A DNA stretch of 64,000 nt, taken from positions 1 to 64,000 of the forward strand of contig NZ_JAHLEB010000001.1 of the NCBI RefSeq assembly GCF_018861735.1, read 5' to 3'. Origin of the DNA: Clostridium lacusfryxellense. Lineage in GTDB: Bacteria > Bacillota > Clostridia > Clostridiales > Clostridiaceae. The notes under the pieces were generated by a model. That model was not told the DNA's origin. It ran no database searches and saw only the letters and a list, made by a program, of their open reading frames with translations. A program made the position numbers and the translations under genes. Shown here piece after piece: positions 34,000 through 42,928 of the stretch (position 1 is its first letter; every line of letters begins with the position of its first letter).

Positions 34000-34599
34000 C
34001 TAATTATCCTGTGCATAATTAATGTAACTCTCTAAATCTTGTGTATCATTTAAATTTATAAACATATCTAGACTTCCACTAATTTTTTTCGCTTCCTCCT
34101 CATCAATGTAGATGGTATTTATGTTACGAAGTAAGGAGAGCATGGACGTACGTTTTTTATAAATTAATTCTTCAATTTTATGAATTAAGTTTGTAGAATA
34201 GAACCCATTAAAGGGTTCTACTCTGTTACCTGTTTTTGTAACACAAGCTTCAACATTATCATTTATTTTTTCTTTCATAAATTTTATATAATCATTATTA
34301 ATGATGGGCATATCACAGGCGGTTATATAAGTATACTTGCTCGAAGCATTTTTTAGTCCTATATGAAGTCCACCGAGCGGTCCAATATCTTTTATTTCAT
34401 CACAAACAAGTTTATAGTTAACATCATAATAACTATCTATTTTGTTCGAAACAACAATGATTTCTTCAAAATGTTCGCGTAATTTAAGGACTTGTTCATC
34501 TATAAGTCTCTTTTTATTAATTTCTAAAAATTGTTTATCGAAACCCATTCGTGAGCTTTTTCCACCAGCAAGTATTACTGCAGTATTAAATTTATTCAT
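34000..34599 (-). CDS. mobA: Molybdenum cofactor guanylyltransferase MobA
   Basis: The 199-residue enzyme transfers GMP from GTP to molybdopterin, giving the guanine dinucleotide cofactor used by formate dehydrogenases. Seen are the nucleotide-binding ILAGGKSSRMGFDKQFL (about 9-25), DIGPLGGLHIGL, the metal-binding ITACDMP, and RVEPFNGFYS. A weak ribosome binding site and 12-bp gap from hydN suggest coupling to the upstream gene. It completes the Moco form needed by FdhF in the same block. Confidence 0.93.
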   Translation of the reverse strand: MNKFNTAVILAGGKSSRMGFDKQFLEINKKRLIDEQVLKLREHFEEIIVVSNKIDSYYDVNYKLVCDEIKDIGPLGGLHIGLKNASSKYTYITACDMPIINNDYIKFMKEKINDNVEACVTKTGNRVEPFNGFYSTNLIHKIEELIYKKRTSMLSLLRNINTIYIDEEEAKKISGSLDMFINLNDTQDLESYINYAQDN

Positions 34600-34611
34600 A
34601 ATATACCGTTA

Positions 34612-35124
34612 TTATAATTCGTTTGATAAAAAAGCTAAATCATTTAAGCTACGAATTCTTTTACCACTTATAGACTCTTTAATTTCATCAGCTTTTACAA
34701 GTTTGAGTACAGATGTAGGACAAATCTCAATACAGGCTGGTCCATTTTCGCGGCCACTACATAAATCACATTTGTTTGCTATAACCTTATCGTCTATCAT
34801 TGCCATTTCTATAGCTCCAAAAGGGCATGCAACAGCGCAGGTTTTACAACCTATACATGTATTTTTGTTAATTGTTACTACACCATCTTTATTAGTTATT
34901 GATCCATTAGGGCATACATTTAAACAAGCTGCATTCTCACATTGCCTACATTGAATAGGGCCAGTTACATTTGCTGTTCTTATTATACTTAAGCGTGGAT
35001 TAAATTCAATGTTTTCTTCTTTTAATAAAAAAATGTTTTCTTTTGAGTGAGCATCAACGCAAGCTATTAGGCAAGTTCTACAACCTATACATCTATCTGG
35101 ATTTGCAATTACAAAACTGTTCAT
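34612..35124 (-). CDS. hydN: Four-cluster ferredoxin-like subunit (HydN/HycB type)
   Basis: The 170-residue protein has four [4Fe-4S] ligand sets: CIGCRTCLIAC, CRQCENAACLNVC, CIGCKTCAVAC, and CDLCSGRENGPACIEIC, in the HydN/HycB order. It carries electrons between the formate dehydrogenase and hydrogenase subunits. A sister copy lies at 36537. Two such subunits with FdhF and HydA is the composition of hydrogen-dependent CO2 reductase in Acetobacterium and of formate-hydrogenlyase loci in Clostridioides. The ribosome binding site is AAGGAGATC. Confidence 0.92.
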   Translation of the reverse strand: MNSFVIANPDRCIGCRTCLIACVDAHSKENIFLLKEENIEFNPRLSIIRTANVTGPIQCRQCENAACLNVCPNGSITNKDGVVTINKNTCIGCKTCAVACPFGAIEMAMIDDKVIANKCDLCSGRENGPACIEICPTSVLKLVKADEIKESISGKRIRSLNDLAFLSNEL

Positions 35125-35186
35125 ATTGTGATCTCCTTATTATTTAATTAATTTTTTATATTTTCGTTATTAATATTTTAATTAAT

Positions 35187-36536
35187 CTATATTTTTGTAT
35201 ATTTATATTTGGTATGTAATAAATGATGGGACTTTTCTCCTAAAGGCTCACCTAAAAATTCTTTGTACAATTTTTTTATATGAGGATTTTCATGAGACTT
35301 TCGTATTAACATATCACTATCATGCTTATAGAGAGATGCCTTTCTTTTCTCATAGGCTATTTCTCTATCCTCGTCTAAAAGAATTTTAGGTTGTCCGCCT
35401 CCGCTTATGCATCCTTGTGGGCATCCCATAACTTCAATAAAATGATAATCGCATGTTCCATCGTTTATACTTTGAATTATTTTATTTGCATTTTTTAACC
35501 CACAAACCACAGCAACCTTTAAATCCCAACTTCCTACCGTAACCGTGGCAGTTCTTATTCCGTCATGACCTCTAATAAAATTTAAGTTAACATCATCAAT
35601 TTTCTCTTTTGTTATTAATTCATATCCTGTTCTTATTGCAGCTTCCATAACTCCACCTGTAGCACCAAAAATTGTTCCAGCTCCAGAATAATCGCCTAGC
35701 GGCTTATCAAATTCTTCATCTTTTATATTTGCAAAATCAATAGCAGCATCTTTTATAAGATAAGCGAGTTCTCTTGTAGTTATAACTAAATCTACATCTT
35801 TAAATCCACTAGAATACATGTTTTCTCTATCACATTCATATTGCTTACAAGTGCATGGCATAACAGCTACACTGAATATTTTAGAAGGGTCTATGTTTTC
35901 AATTTCTGCTCCATAAGTTTTAATTATGACTCCAGCCATTTGCATAGGAGATTTACAGCTTGAGAGATGACTTAATATTTCTGGATGTTGATCTTCTGCA
36001 TATTTTACCCAGGCAGAGCAACAAGAAGTAAACATTGGCAAATTTTTATTCGAAATGATTCTTTTTATTAGTTCAGTGCCTTCTTCCATAATAGTTATAT
36101 CTGCTCCAAAACTTGTATCATAAATTCTATCAAAATTTAAGCACCTAAGTGCAGCTGCAAGTTTGCCTGGAGTTAAAGCACCAAGCTCTAAGCCAAAATC
36201 TTCTGCGATTGAGACTCTAACTGCTGGAGCACATTGAACCATTTTAATAAGATTAGGATTTTTTAAAGCAGATTTTAATTCATTTAAGCGTCCATTATTA
36301 TAAGCTGCAAAACTAGGTTCATCATTTTTGTTGTTTTTTAATGAGTAAACACTACATATCTGAACACATTGCCCGCAAAGTACACATAAATCTCTATTAA
36401 TGCTTTGAGGTTCTCCCTTTGCGCCATCTATTGCATCTACAGGACAGACATCGCTGCAACGTCTGCAACCAGTGCATAATTCTTTATTAATATTTATTAT
36501 ATTTTTATTAGTTTTTATATTTTTATTAGTTAACAT
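35187..36536 (-). CDS. hydA: [FeFe]-hydrogenase catalytic subunit
   Basis: The 449-residue protein has two N-terminal [4Fe-4S] clusters (CTGCRRCSDVC, about 21-31; CVLCGQCVQIC, about 51-61) and the H-cluster domain with all three signatures: L1 TSCCSAW (170-176), L2 MPCTCKQYE (226-234) and L3 EVMGCPQGCISGGGQP (368-383). The usual Pro after TSCC is Ser. It lacks the extra N-terminal clusters of the ferredoxin-linked CpI type and is the length seen in formate dehydrogenase-associated hydrogenases. It reduces protons or oxidises H2. It abuts hydN upstream (no gap). Maturation genes hydEFG are not in the window. Confidence 0.95.
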   Translation of the reverse strand: MLTNKNIKTNKNIININKELCTGCRRCSDVCPVDAIDGAKGEPQSINRDLCVLCGQCVQICSVYSLKNNKNDEPSFAAYNNGRLNELKSALKNPNLIKMVQCAPAVRVSIAEDFGLELGALTPGKLAAALRCLNFDRIYDTSFGADITIMEEGTELIKRIISNKNLPMFTSCCSAWVKYAEDQHPEILSHLSSCKSPMQMAGVIIKTYGAEIENIDPSKIFSVAVMPCTCKQYECDRENMYSSGFKDVDLVITTRELAYLIKDAAIDFANIKDEEFDKPLGDYSGAGTIFGATGGVMEAAIRTGYELITKEKIDDVNLNFIRGHDGIRTATVTVGSWDLKVAVVCGLKNANKIIQSINDGTCDYHFIEVMGCPQGCISGGGQPKILLDEDREIAYEKRKASLYKHDSDMLIRKSHENPHIKKLYKEFLGEPLGEKSHHLLHTKYKYTKI

Positions 36537-37046
36537 TTAAATTTCCTTTCCCATGTTCACTAAACTTAGCAACGCTTTTTTATTGCGATTTTCCTTTAGT
36601 TCTTTTAAATTAACTAAAGACAATGCTTTATTAGGACATGCCTCGACGCAGGCGAGTTTACTATTTCCGTTACATAAATCACATTTATTAGCAATGCTTT
36701 TATAAGATGTTGATAACTCTATTGCTCCAAACGGGCAGGCTATAGCGCAAGCCTTACAGCCTATACATTCCTGCTCATTTATTACAATTTTATTATCTGT
36801 ATTTTTTATTGCACCTACTAAACATACCTTAGCGCATGGAGCATCTTCACAATGATGGCATTGAATTGGCATATTTATATTTCCTACTTGGGTTACAAAT
36901 AATCTTGGCATAATAGGGATTTCTAAATTTCCAACGGTTTTGCATGTATTTTTATTATGTGCAGCTGCGCATGCTAGTTCGCAAACTTTACAGTTAATGC
37001 ATTTCTTAGCATCTGCAATTACAAAAGAATTTGTTGTTAGTTCCAC
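36537..37046 (-). CDS. hydN: Four-cluster ferredoxin-like subunit (HydN/HycB type)
   Basis: The 169-residue protein has four [4Fe-4S] sets: CINCKVCELAC, CHHCEDAPCAKVC, CIGCKACAIAC and CDLCNGNSKLACVEAC. It is a paralog of the subunit at 34612 and, as in HDCR complexes, likely one of two electron-transfer subunits. I prefer the GTG at 37046, seven bases behind AAGGTG, over the GTG at 37055 that overlaps it. It lies between fdhD and hydA in the same transcript. Electron path by analogy: FdhF to HydN proteins to HydA. Confidence 0.9.
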   Translation of the reverse strand: MELTTNSFVIADAKKCINCKVCELACAAAHNKNTCKTVGNLEIPIMPRLFVTQVGNINMPIQCHHCEDAPCAKVCLVGAIKNTDNKIVINEQECIGCKACAIACPFGAIELSTSYKSIANKCDLCNGNSKLACVEACPNKALSLVNLKELKENRNKKALLSLVNMGKEI

Positions 37047-37075
37047 ATCTTTCACACCTTTCTAAACTAATACTA

Positions 37076-37870
37076 CTATAGGTTAATTCGTTCTCCATTT
37101 GAGTATATATTCATTTTATTTCCACGTACAAAACCAACTAAAGTTATATTAACTTTCTTAGCCAATGATACAGAGAGGCTTGTTGGAGCTGATTTTGAAA
37201 TTATAACAGGAATTTGTAATTTAGCAGCTTTAAGTATCATTTCAAGAGATACTCTTCCACTAAGGATAATTATCTTGTCTTTTAAATAAATATCATTTAT
37301 CAATGCTTCTCCAATTACCTTATCCAGGGCATTATGACGAGCTACATCCTCTGCAATAACCCTAATTTCCACAGCATCACATAATGCAACGCAATGTACT
37401 CCACCAGTAGTTTTGAAAACCTCTGAATAATCCAAGTCCTTTGTCATAAAATCATAAATTTTATTTACGTCTAAACGCACATCACTTACTACAGGCTCAC
37501 AGTTTACCTCGTTTAAAAAGTTTTGAGCTCCAGGCACTTTACTGCTTGTACTTTTTATACTTTCAAGATCTACTTTTTTTGAGTAAAAGCTTTCTCTAGA
37601 GGTGTCTTTATTAATAGTTTCGACTTCAACTATTCCTTTTTCTTCATCTAAATCAAAATTAGTAATATCATCCAAACTTGTGATTAGTCTTTCAGTTCTA
37701 AGGAAACCTAAGGTTAATTCCCTTAATTTCTCAGGACTACATAACAAGGTTGCTAACTTCTTTTTATTTAGAAATATTGTTAAGGAGTATTCGCATACCA
37801 AAAGTTCATCGCATTCATATGACTTATCTTCAACCACTTTAATAACTTTACACGCTATTGTTTTATTCAT
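37076..37870 (-). CDS. fdhD: Formate dehydrogenase accessory sulfurtransferase FdhD
   Basis: The 264-residue protein donates sulfur to the molybdenum centre of formate dehydrogenase. Family motifs are visible: LLCSPEKLRELTLGFLRTE near the N-terminus, FKTTGGVHCVALCD with two cysteines (positions about 37376-37417), AEDVARHNALDKVIGEAL, LSGRVSLEMILKA and the SKSAPTSLSV segment. The cysteines in GGVHCVALC differ in spacing from the E. coli CXXC loop. It overlaps mobB by 8 bp. The ribosome binding site is AAAGGAGAAC. Confidence 0.93.
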   Translation of the reverse strand: MNKTIACKVIKVVEDKSYECDELLVCEYSLTIFLNKKKLATLLCSPEKLRELTLGFLRTERLITSLDDITNFDLDEEKGIVEVETINKDTSRESFYSKKVDLESIKSTSSKVPGAQNFLNEVNCEPVVSDVRLDVNKIYDFMTKDLDYSEVFKTTGGVHCVALCDAVEIRVIAEDVARHNALDKVIGEALINDIYLKDKIIILSGRVSLEMILKAAKLQIPVIISKSAPTSLSVSLAKKVNITLVGFVRGNKMNIYSNGERINL

Positions 37871-38414
37871 AATTATGTTCTCCTTTTATTAAATTATTTT
37901 CTATAAAATCGCAAATCGTATCAATATCATTTAAGTCTAATAAAGGAATACCAACATCTAATTCTTCATCACTAGCAAGTGCAATAAACTCAGATAACTT
38001 GTAATTTGAACTTGTGCATAGGAGGTTAGAATCTACACATTTTCTGTGAACCTCTATTTTAGGATAATTGTTGTTTTTATATCCTTCTATTAAAATAATG
38101 TCTATGTCTTTAAAAAGCAGAAGAATTTCATCTATTGGTACTTCTGCTCTTAATTTTTTAATCATAGCCAATTTATTAGATGAGGATATTATTACGTTAT
38201 CTGCACCAGCTGCACTAAACTTAAAGCTATCTTTGCCTTCCTTATCTATGTCAAACTTGTGAGCATCATGTTTTAAAACACCAACGCTATAGTTTCTAAG
38301 TTTTAATTTAATAATTAGTTTCTCAATCAAAGTTGTTTTTCCAGTATTTGATTTTGTGGCTACTATGGAAAGGATTAAAGTTTGTTTATTTTTATTTAAA
38401 AATGAATTTTCCAT
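37863..38414 (-). CDS. mobB: Molybdopterin-guanine dinucleotide adaptor MobB
   Basis: The 183-residue GTP-binding protein helps MobA. The Walker A motif ATKSNTGKTTL lies at about 19-29, followed by VGVLKHDAHKFDID and the ILIEGYKNNNYPKIEVHR segment typical of MobB. It overlaps moeA by 23 bp and fdhD by 8 bp, indicating tight translational coupling. No membrane segments are present. Confidence 0.92.
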   Translation of the reverse strand: MENSFLNKNKQTLILSIVATKSNTGKTTLIEKLIIKLKLRNYSVGVLKHDAHKFDIDKEGKDSFKFSAAGADNVIISSSNKLAMIKKLRAEVPIDEILLLFKDIDIILIEGYKNNNYPKIEVHRKCVDSNLLCTSSNYKLSEFIALASDEELDVGIPLLDLNDIDTICDFIENNLIKGEHNYE

Positions 38415-39606
38415 TTATAGCATCCCCTACCTTTACATTTCCACATTCTTTAGGAATAATTATAACTCCATTGGAATTACACATTTCGAGCAGGTGGTTG
38501 GAACATTGGGATCCCAATTTATATGCATTGTAAACTCCATCTTCTTTTTTTATATTAACAAACACATATTTTTCTCTTCCGACCTTAGCTTTAAAATCAT
38601 CTTTAACATATACCTTAAATTCTTCAGCTTCATTTTGCGTATTGCCTATCATAGATTTTATAGCAGGTTTTACGAATTCTTCAAAGGTATTTATTAATGC
38701 TTGCGGATTACCTGGCAGAGCAAAAAATAATTTATCATTATATACCGCAAAAGTTAATGGTTTTCCGGGCTTAATAGCAACAGACGTAAATTTAATATCT
38801 GCCTTAATTTCGCGCAAAATATCTAATACGAAATCATAGTCGCCAACAGATGCGCCTCCAGAACTTAGGACAATATCTGACTTTTCAAAAGCAAGTAGGA
38901 TTTTCTCTTTTAAAACTTTTTTATCATCTTTTACTATTCCTACTGAAAATACTTCTGCATTTGCACTTTTTATCAAAGCCTTTAGTGAATATTCATTGCT
39001 ATTTCTAATTTTGCCTTTTTCAAGGTCACAATTTATATCAAGCAATTCATCACCAGTGATTACTATTCCAATAGTAGGTGACTTATAAACATTAAAAAAT
39101 TCGTATCCTAGAGAAGCTAAGAGGCCAATTTCTGGCGGCCTTACAAGCGAGCCTTTTTTTAAAGCTATATCTCCTTCTAGAATTTCTTCTCCAAACTTTA
39201 TAATATTATTATCTTTTTTAACCTGACCGGAAATATAAAGATTGTCCTTATCTGTTGTAACTTTTTCTATTTGTATTACTGCATCGGCACCACTCGGAAC
39301 CATAGCTCCAGTCATAATCTTGAATGCCTCATTTTCTTTTAAAAACTGAGTGCAATAATCGCCAGCTTTTATTAATGACTTAATCTTAAGTATTACATTT
39401 TCTTTATTTTGGGTATCGCAACTTCTTATGGCATAACCATCCATTGCTGATTTATCAAAAGGGGGCAAGTTATCATTTGAGTAAATATCAACAGACAAAA
39501 CTCTGTTAAGAGAATCAAGTATATATACTTTTTCATCTATACAATTACGCTCTAATAACTTTACCTCATCATTGATTATTTTTTTTGCTTCATATACTTC
39601 AATCAT
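38392..39606 (-). CDS. moeA: Molybdopterin molybdenumtransferase MoeA
   Basis: The 404-residue protein inserts molybdate into adenylated molybdopterin. It has the NDNLPPFDKSAMDGYAIRS opening of domain I, IMTGAMVPSGADAVIQIE, GIVITGDELLD, SSGGASVGDYDFV, the catalytic KPGKPLTFAV and FFALPGNPQALINTFEEFV. The C-terminal domain follows. Its start overlaps the fdhF stop by one base (TAATG), so expression is coupled to the catalytic subunit. Confidence 0.94.
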   Translation of the reverse strand: MIEVYEAKKIINDEVKLLERNCIDEKVYILDSLNRVLSVDIYSNDNLPPFDKSAMDGYAIRSCDTQNKENVILKIKSLIKAGDYCTQFLKENEAFKIMTGAMVPSGADAVIQIEKVTTDKDNLYISGQVKKDNNIIKFGEEILEGDIALKKGSLVRPPEIGLLASLGYEFFNVYKSPTIGIVITGDELLDINCDLEKGKIRNSNEYSLKALIKSANAEVFSVGIVKDDKKVLKEKILLAFEKSDIVLSSGGASVGDYDFVLDILREIKADIKFTSVAIKPGKPLTFAVYNDKLFFALPGNPQALINTFEEFVKPAIKSMIGNTQNEAEEFKVYVKDDFKAKVGREKYVFVNIKKEDGVYNAYKLGSQCSNHLLEMCNSNGVIIIPKECGNVKVGDAINGKFIFK

Positions 39607-41741
39607 TATTTTTGTACCTTCATCTTCCTTTTTATGTTATCATAATCATCCTTAACAGTTTGCTCAGCCAAAACTTGGTTATTAATTTTTTTAACGTTAA
39701 CTGCGCAATACTTAAATTCAGGAGTTTTAGAAATAGGATCTAAATTACTAGAAGTTAATTCATTGCATGAACCAACCCACCAGTGGTATGTCATGTAGGT
39801 AGAGCCTTCCTTTATTTTTTCACTAATAGCTGCCCTTGTCATTACACTTCCACGCCTTGAAGTTACTCGAACTAAGTGTCCTTCTTCTATTCCAAGTTTT
39901 TGTGCATCTTTAACACTTATTTGAATATGACCTGGCTCATCCTCGAGAGCTCTTAAGGCACGACAATTTCCGGTCATTGTTCTTACAGAGTAATGTCCAA
40001 CTTCGCGTACGGTAGATAAACTTAATGGATATTCATCATCTAAGGCTTCCATAGGTGATCTCCATTCACAGGCAAAGAGTTTTCCTTTTCCATTTTCGGT
40101 TCTAAATACATTGCCTTCATATAAATATGATGTTCCTTTATGTTCTTTTGTAGGGCAAGGCCATTGAATACTTCCTTGTTGATCCATTTTCTCATAGGTT
40201 GCTCCAGTGTAATCTGGGCAAAGATTTATCATTTCATTCCAAATTTCTTCTGAACTATCATATGACATTGGATATCCCATTGCAGTTGATATTTCACAAA
40301 TTATTTGCCAATCTGTTTTTACATTACCCTTTGGCTCAACTGCTTTTCTAATTCTTTGGAATCCACGATCAGCTGAAGAAAATACTCCATCATGTTCTCC
40401 CCAAGAAGTTGCAGGTAAAACTACATCCGCATGTAATGCTGTTTTATTCATGAATATATCTTGAACAATTACTAATTCAAGCTTATCTAAAGTTGCTCTT
40501 ACCTCAGCAGCATTTGGATCACTTTGAACTGGGTCTTCTCCAAATATATAATATGCCTTAAGTTTATCTTCCTCTAGAACTAATTCGGGTACTTCTGTTA
40601 GAGTATGTCCAATATTACCTGAAAGTTTAACACCCCATGCTTTTTCAAATTTAGCTTGTACTTTTTTGTCTGTAACTTTTTGATATCCTGGGTATACATT
40701 AGGCAATGCTCCCATATCGCAAGAACCTTGTACATTGTTTTGGCCACGTACTGGTCCAATTCCAACATTAGGTCTACCAAAGTTTCCAGTTAAAAGTGCT
40801 ATTGAAGCCAGGCCTTTTACAACATCAACTGCTTGGGAAAAGTGGCAAACTCCCATTCCGTAAAGAATAGTTGCGTTTTTTGCCTTTGAATATTCTCTCA
40901 TGGCCTTTCTTATATCGTTTGCTTTTATGCCTGTAATATTTTCAACATATTCTGGTGTGTATTTTTTTACAAACTCTTTATATTCGTTAAAACCATCTGT
41001 AAAGCTGGCAACGTAATTTTCATCATATAAGTTTTCATTAATTAAAACATTACCAAAGGCATTTACTAAAGCCATATTTGTTCCGCCTTTTAATTGGAGC
41101 CAAAGATCTGCAAACTTTGTAGTCTCTGTTCCTCTTGGATCAGTTACAATTATTTTTGCTCCTTTTTCTTTAGCTTTAACTATTCTTCTTGCAACTATTG
41201 GGTGTGTATCAGAAGGATTATATCCAAATATAAACAATAAATCTGAATTTTCTATTTCTGGAATTGAATTTGACATAGCTCCATCGCCAAGTGAATATGT
41301 GAGCCCAGCTACCGATGGACCATGACAGACTCTAGCGCAGTGATCTATATTATTAGTTCCAATTGCTGCCCTCATGAATTTTTGCATTATATAATTAGAT
41401 TCGTTTCCTGACCCTCTGGCGCAACCAGTTCCCATTATAGAATCAGCACCATATTTTTCTTTGATTGCTAATAGTTTTGTTGATATGAATTTTATTGCCT
41501 CTTCCCAGGAAACATCTTCTAAAACACCATTTTTTCTTATCATTGGATTTTTTATTCTTGGAGTTAATATCTCTGGATTGTTTAAAAAATCCCATCCATA
41601 ATGGCCCTTTAAACATAAATTACCTTCATTAGTTCGACCGTCCGCAGGCTCTGCTCTTATTATTTCTCCATTTTCTACGACAAGGTACATTTGGCAGCCA
41701 CTTCCACAATACGGGCATACAGTTAAAACTTTTTCTTCCAT
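39606..41741 (-). CDS. fdhF: Formate dehydrogenase catalytic subunit, Cys form
   Basis: The 711-residue Mo/W-bis-MGD enzyme interconverts formate and CO2. A [4Fe-4S] cluster is bound by Cys9, 12, 16 and 43 (CPYCGSGC...NLC). The active site HCARVCHGPSVAGL has Cys139 and His140, where E. coli FdhF has selenocysteine, so this is the Cys variant and no UGA recoding is needed. Other landmarks are GYNPSDTHP, TDPRGTET, GMGVCHFSQ, GRPNVGIGPVRGQNNVQG and a C-terminal molybdopterin dinucleotide-binding domain. ATG 41741 follows AAGGAGATTG; the open frame upstream is not family-like. It heads the operon through the MOSC gene. Confidence 0.95.
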   Translation of the reverse strand: MEEKVLTVCPYCGSGCQMYLVVENGEIIRAEPADGRTNEGNLCLKGHYGWDFLNNPEILTPRIKNPMIRKNGVLEDVSWEEAIKFISTKLLAIKEKYGADSIMGTGCARGSGNESNYIMQKFMRAAIGTNNIDHCARVCHGPSVAGLTYSLGDGAMSNSIPEIENSDLLFIFGYNPSDTHPIVARRIVKAKEKGAKIIVTDPRGTETTKFADLWLQLKGGTNMALVNAFGNVLINENLYDENYVASFTDGFNEYKEFVKKYTPEYVENITGIKANDIRKAMREYSKAKNATILYGMGVCHFSQAVDVVKGLASIALLTGNFGRPNVGIGPVRGQNNVQGSCDMGALPNVYPGYQKVTDKKVQAKFEKAWGVKLSGNIGHTLTEVPELVLEEDKLKAYYIFGEDPVQSDPNAAEVRATLDKLELVIVQDIFMNKTALHADVVLPATSWGEHDGVFSSADRGFQRIRKAVEPKGNVKTDWQIICEISTAMGYPMSYDSSEEIWNEMINLCPDYTGATYEKMDQQGSIQWPCPTKEHKGTSYLYEGNVFRTENGKGKLFACEWRSPMEALDDEYPLSLSTVREVGHYSVRTMTGNCRALRALEDEPGHIQISVKDAQKLGIEEGHLVRVTSRRGSVMTRAAISEKIKEGSTYMTYHWWVGSCNELTSSNLDPISKTPEFKYCAVNVKKINNQVLAEQTVKDDYDNIKRKMKVQK

Positions 41742-41785
41742 TATTTTCAATCTCCTTTTATTTGTATATATATTTAAAAAAACAA

Positions 41786-41830
41786 AAAGCCAGTACAAAG
41801 CGTCTAAACGCAAAGTACTGGCTTATTAAA
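41786..41830 (-). terminator. Terminator between DUF2294 gene and fdhF
   Basis: On the minus strand AAGCCAGTAC...GTACTGGCTT with an inner GCGT/ACGC helix is followed by TTTTTGTTTTTTTA (41773-41790). It separates the DUF2294 gene from fdhF, so fdhF needs its own promoter or readthrough. The core hairpin spans 41786-41824. Confidence 0.88.
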
Positions 41831-41857
41831 AAGCTAAGATATATCTTTCTTTTATAA

Positions 41858-42208
41858 TCAAACCATAGTTCTATTAATTTTTAATGTAACTGATTTATCC
41901 AGGTCCTTAAGGCTAATTACTTCCAATTCGTAGTCGTATGAACCTCCGACTACATCATAAACTTCTTCTAGAAATTCATTTTCTAAATGTGGTTTTACAA
42001 CTTTCCAATAATCATCAACTATATGTGCAGCGCCTTCTCTTATGAGAATCTTTGATAAATCAGAAAAAACTCCTCTAATTTCTACAGTTATTAAATGATC
42101 TTCTATTTTGACCTTAACATTATCTGGTCCTTTTCCTCTATAGTGCTTAACAATTTTTACAGCTAATTTTCTAATCTTCTCTTGTAATTCAATATTTTTA
42201 TTAATCAA
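41858..42208 (-). CDS. DUF2294 protein
   Basis: The 116-residue soluble protein has the DUF2294 layout with the conserved GKGPDNVKVKIEDHLI segment near residue 26, an IRGVFSDLSKILIREG helix and a C-terminal VGGSYDYELEV. Function unknown; some members are annotated with Na-translocating or formate-related operons, but I cannot support that. The start is TTG 42208 behind GAGGTG. A good sigma-A promoter lies upstream (42250-42278), and a strong terminator follows. Confidence 0.75.
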   Translation of the reverse strand: MINKNIELQEKIRKLAVKIVKHYRGKGPDNVKVKIEDHLITVEIRGVFSDLSKILIREGAAHIVDDYWKVVKPHLENEFLEEVYDVVGGSYDYELEVISLKDLDKSVTLKINRTMV

Positions 42209-42249
42209 GTTTGCACCTCAATTATAATTTGTTAATGTAGGCTATATTA

Positions 42250-42278
42250 ATCTTAACCCTATAATTTTACTAAGTCAA
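42250..42278 (-). promoter_or_regulatory. Sigma-A promoter for DUF2294 gene
   Basis: On the minus strand TTGACT (42273-42278), 17-bp spacer, TAAGAT (42250-42255), about 40 bases ahead of the TTG start. Confidence 0.7.
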
Positions 42279-42403
42279 CTGTTTTTCTGCGAAGATTTAG
42301 TTATTTAGTCGTTAATGCTGTATTTATAACATTTTGTGACATATTTATATGAAATTATATATTTATTTTATACTTATTAAAATTATTATATATAATTACT
42401 TAA

Positions 42404-42895
42404 TTATACTCTAGCACACTCGTTAGTTTCTCCTCGCATGGTTTTAACTGCATGTTCAAGTATTGGAAGAATAACCTCCATGCATTCACTCACAGCCTTA
42501 GGGCTACCAGGCATATTAATAATTAAAGTTTTTTTGCGTATGCCAGCGACGGCACGTGATAACATAGCTCGATTAGTTTTTTGCATACTGTATGCACGCA
42601 TAGCTTCAGGAATACCTGGAACATTACGTTCTATAATATCCATAGTAGCCTCAGGAGTAACATCACGAGGTGCAAAACCCGTGCCACCACTAGTTAGTAT
42701 AATATCCGCAAGGCCATTGTCAGCAATGCGAGATAATTCTTTAGAAATTATATCTCGTTCATCAGGGACAATTGTTTTATATACGATCTCTGCTTGACCC
42801 TTTAAAAGTGATTCCATCATAGGCCCACTTTTGTCTTCTCGTGTTCCGTTATAACCCTTATCACTCATGGTAATGAGTGCAATTTTAATATCCAT
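42404..42895 (-). CDS. mog: Molybdopterin adenylyltransferase (MogA/MoaB family)
   Basis: The 163-residue protein adenylates molybdopterin before molybdenum insertion by MoeA. Seen are ALITMSDKGYNGTREDKSG, the LTSGGTGFAPRDVTPEA motif (about 67-83), PEAMRAYS, and INMPGSPKAVSECMEVILP near the C-terminus. It follows moaC by 33 bp with a GGAGAGGG site. Whether it is MogA or MoaB in naming is a matter of convention. Confidence 0.93.
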   Translation of the reverse strand: MDIKIALITMSDKGYNGTREDKSGPMMESLLKGQAEIVYKTIVPDERDIISKELSRIADNGLADIILTSGGTGFAPRDVTPEATMDIIERNVPGIPEAMRAYSMQKTNRAMLSRAVAGIRKKTLIINMPGSPKAVSECMEVILPILEHAVKTMRGETNECARV

Positions 42896-42928
42896 TTTTT
42901 AACCCTCTCCATAGCTTATATTTTATAA

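Noticed and set aside
39606-41741. Selenocysteine in formate dehydrogenase
   Set aside because: The active-site codon encodes Cys139 and there is no in-frame UGA, so no SECIS is needed.
41773-41830. Molybdenum cofactor riboswitch upstream of fdhF
   Set aside because: The hairpin is a plain intrinsic terminator with a long T-run; conserved Moco-RNA elements are not evident.
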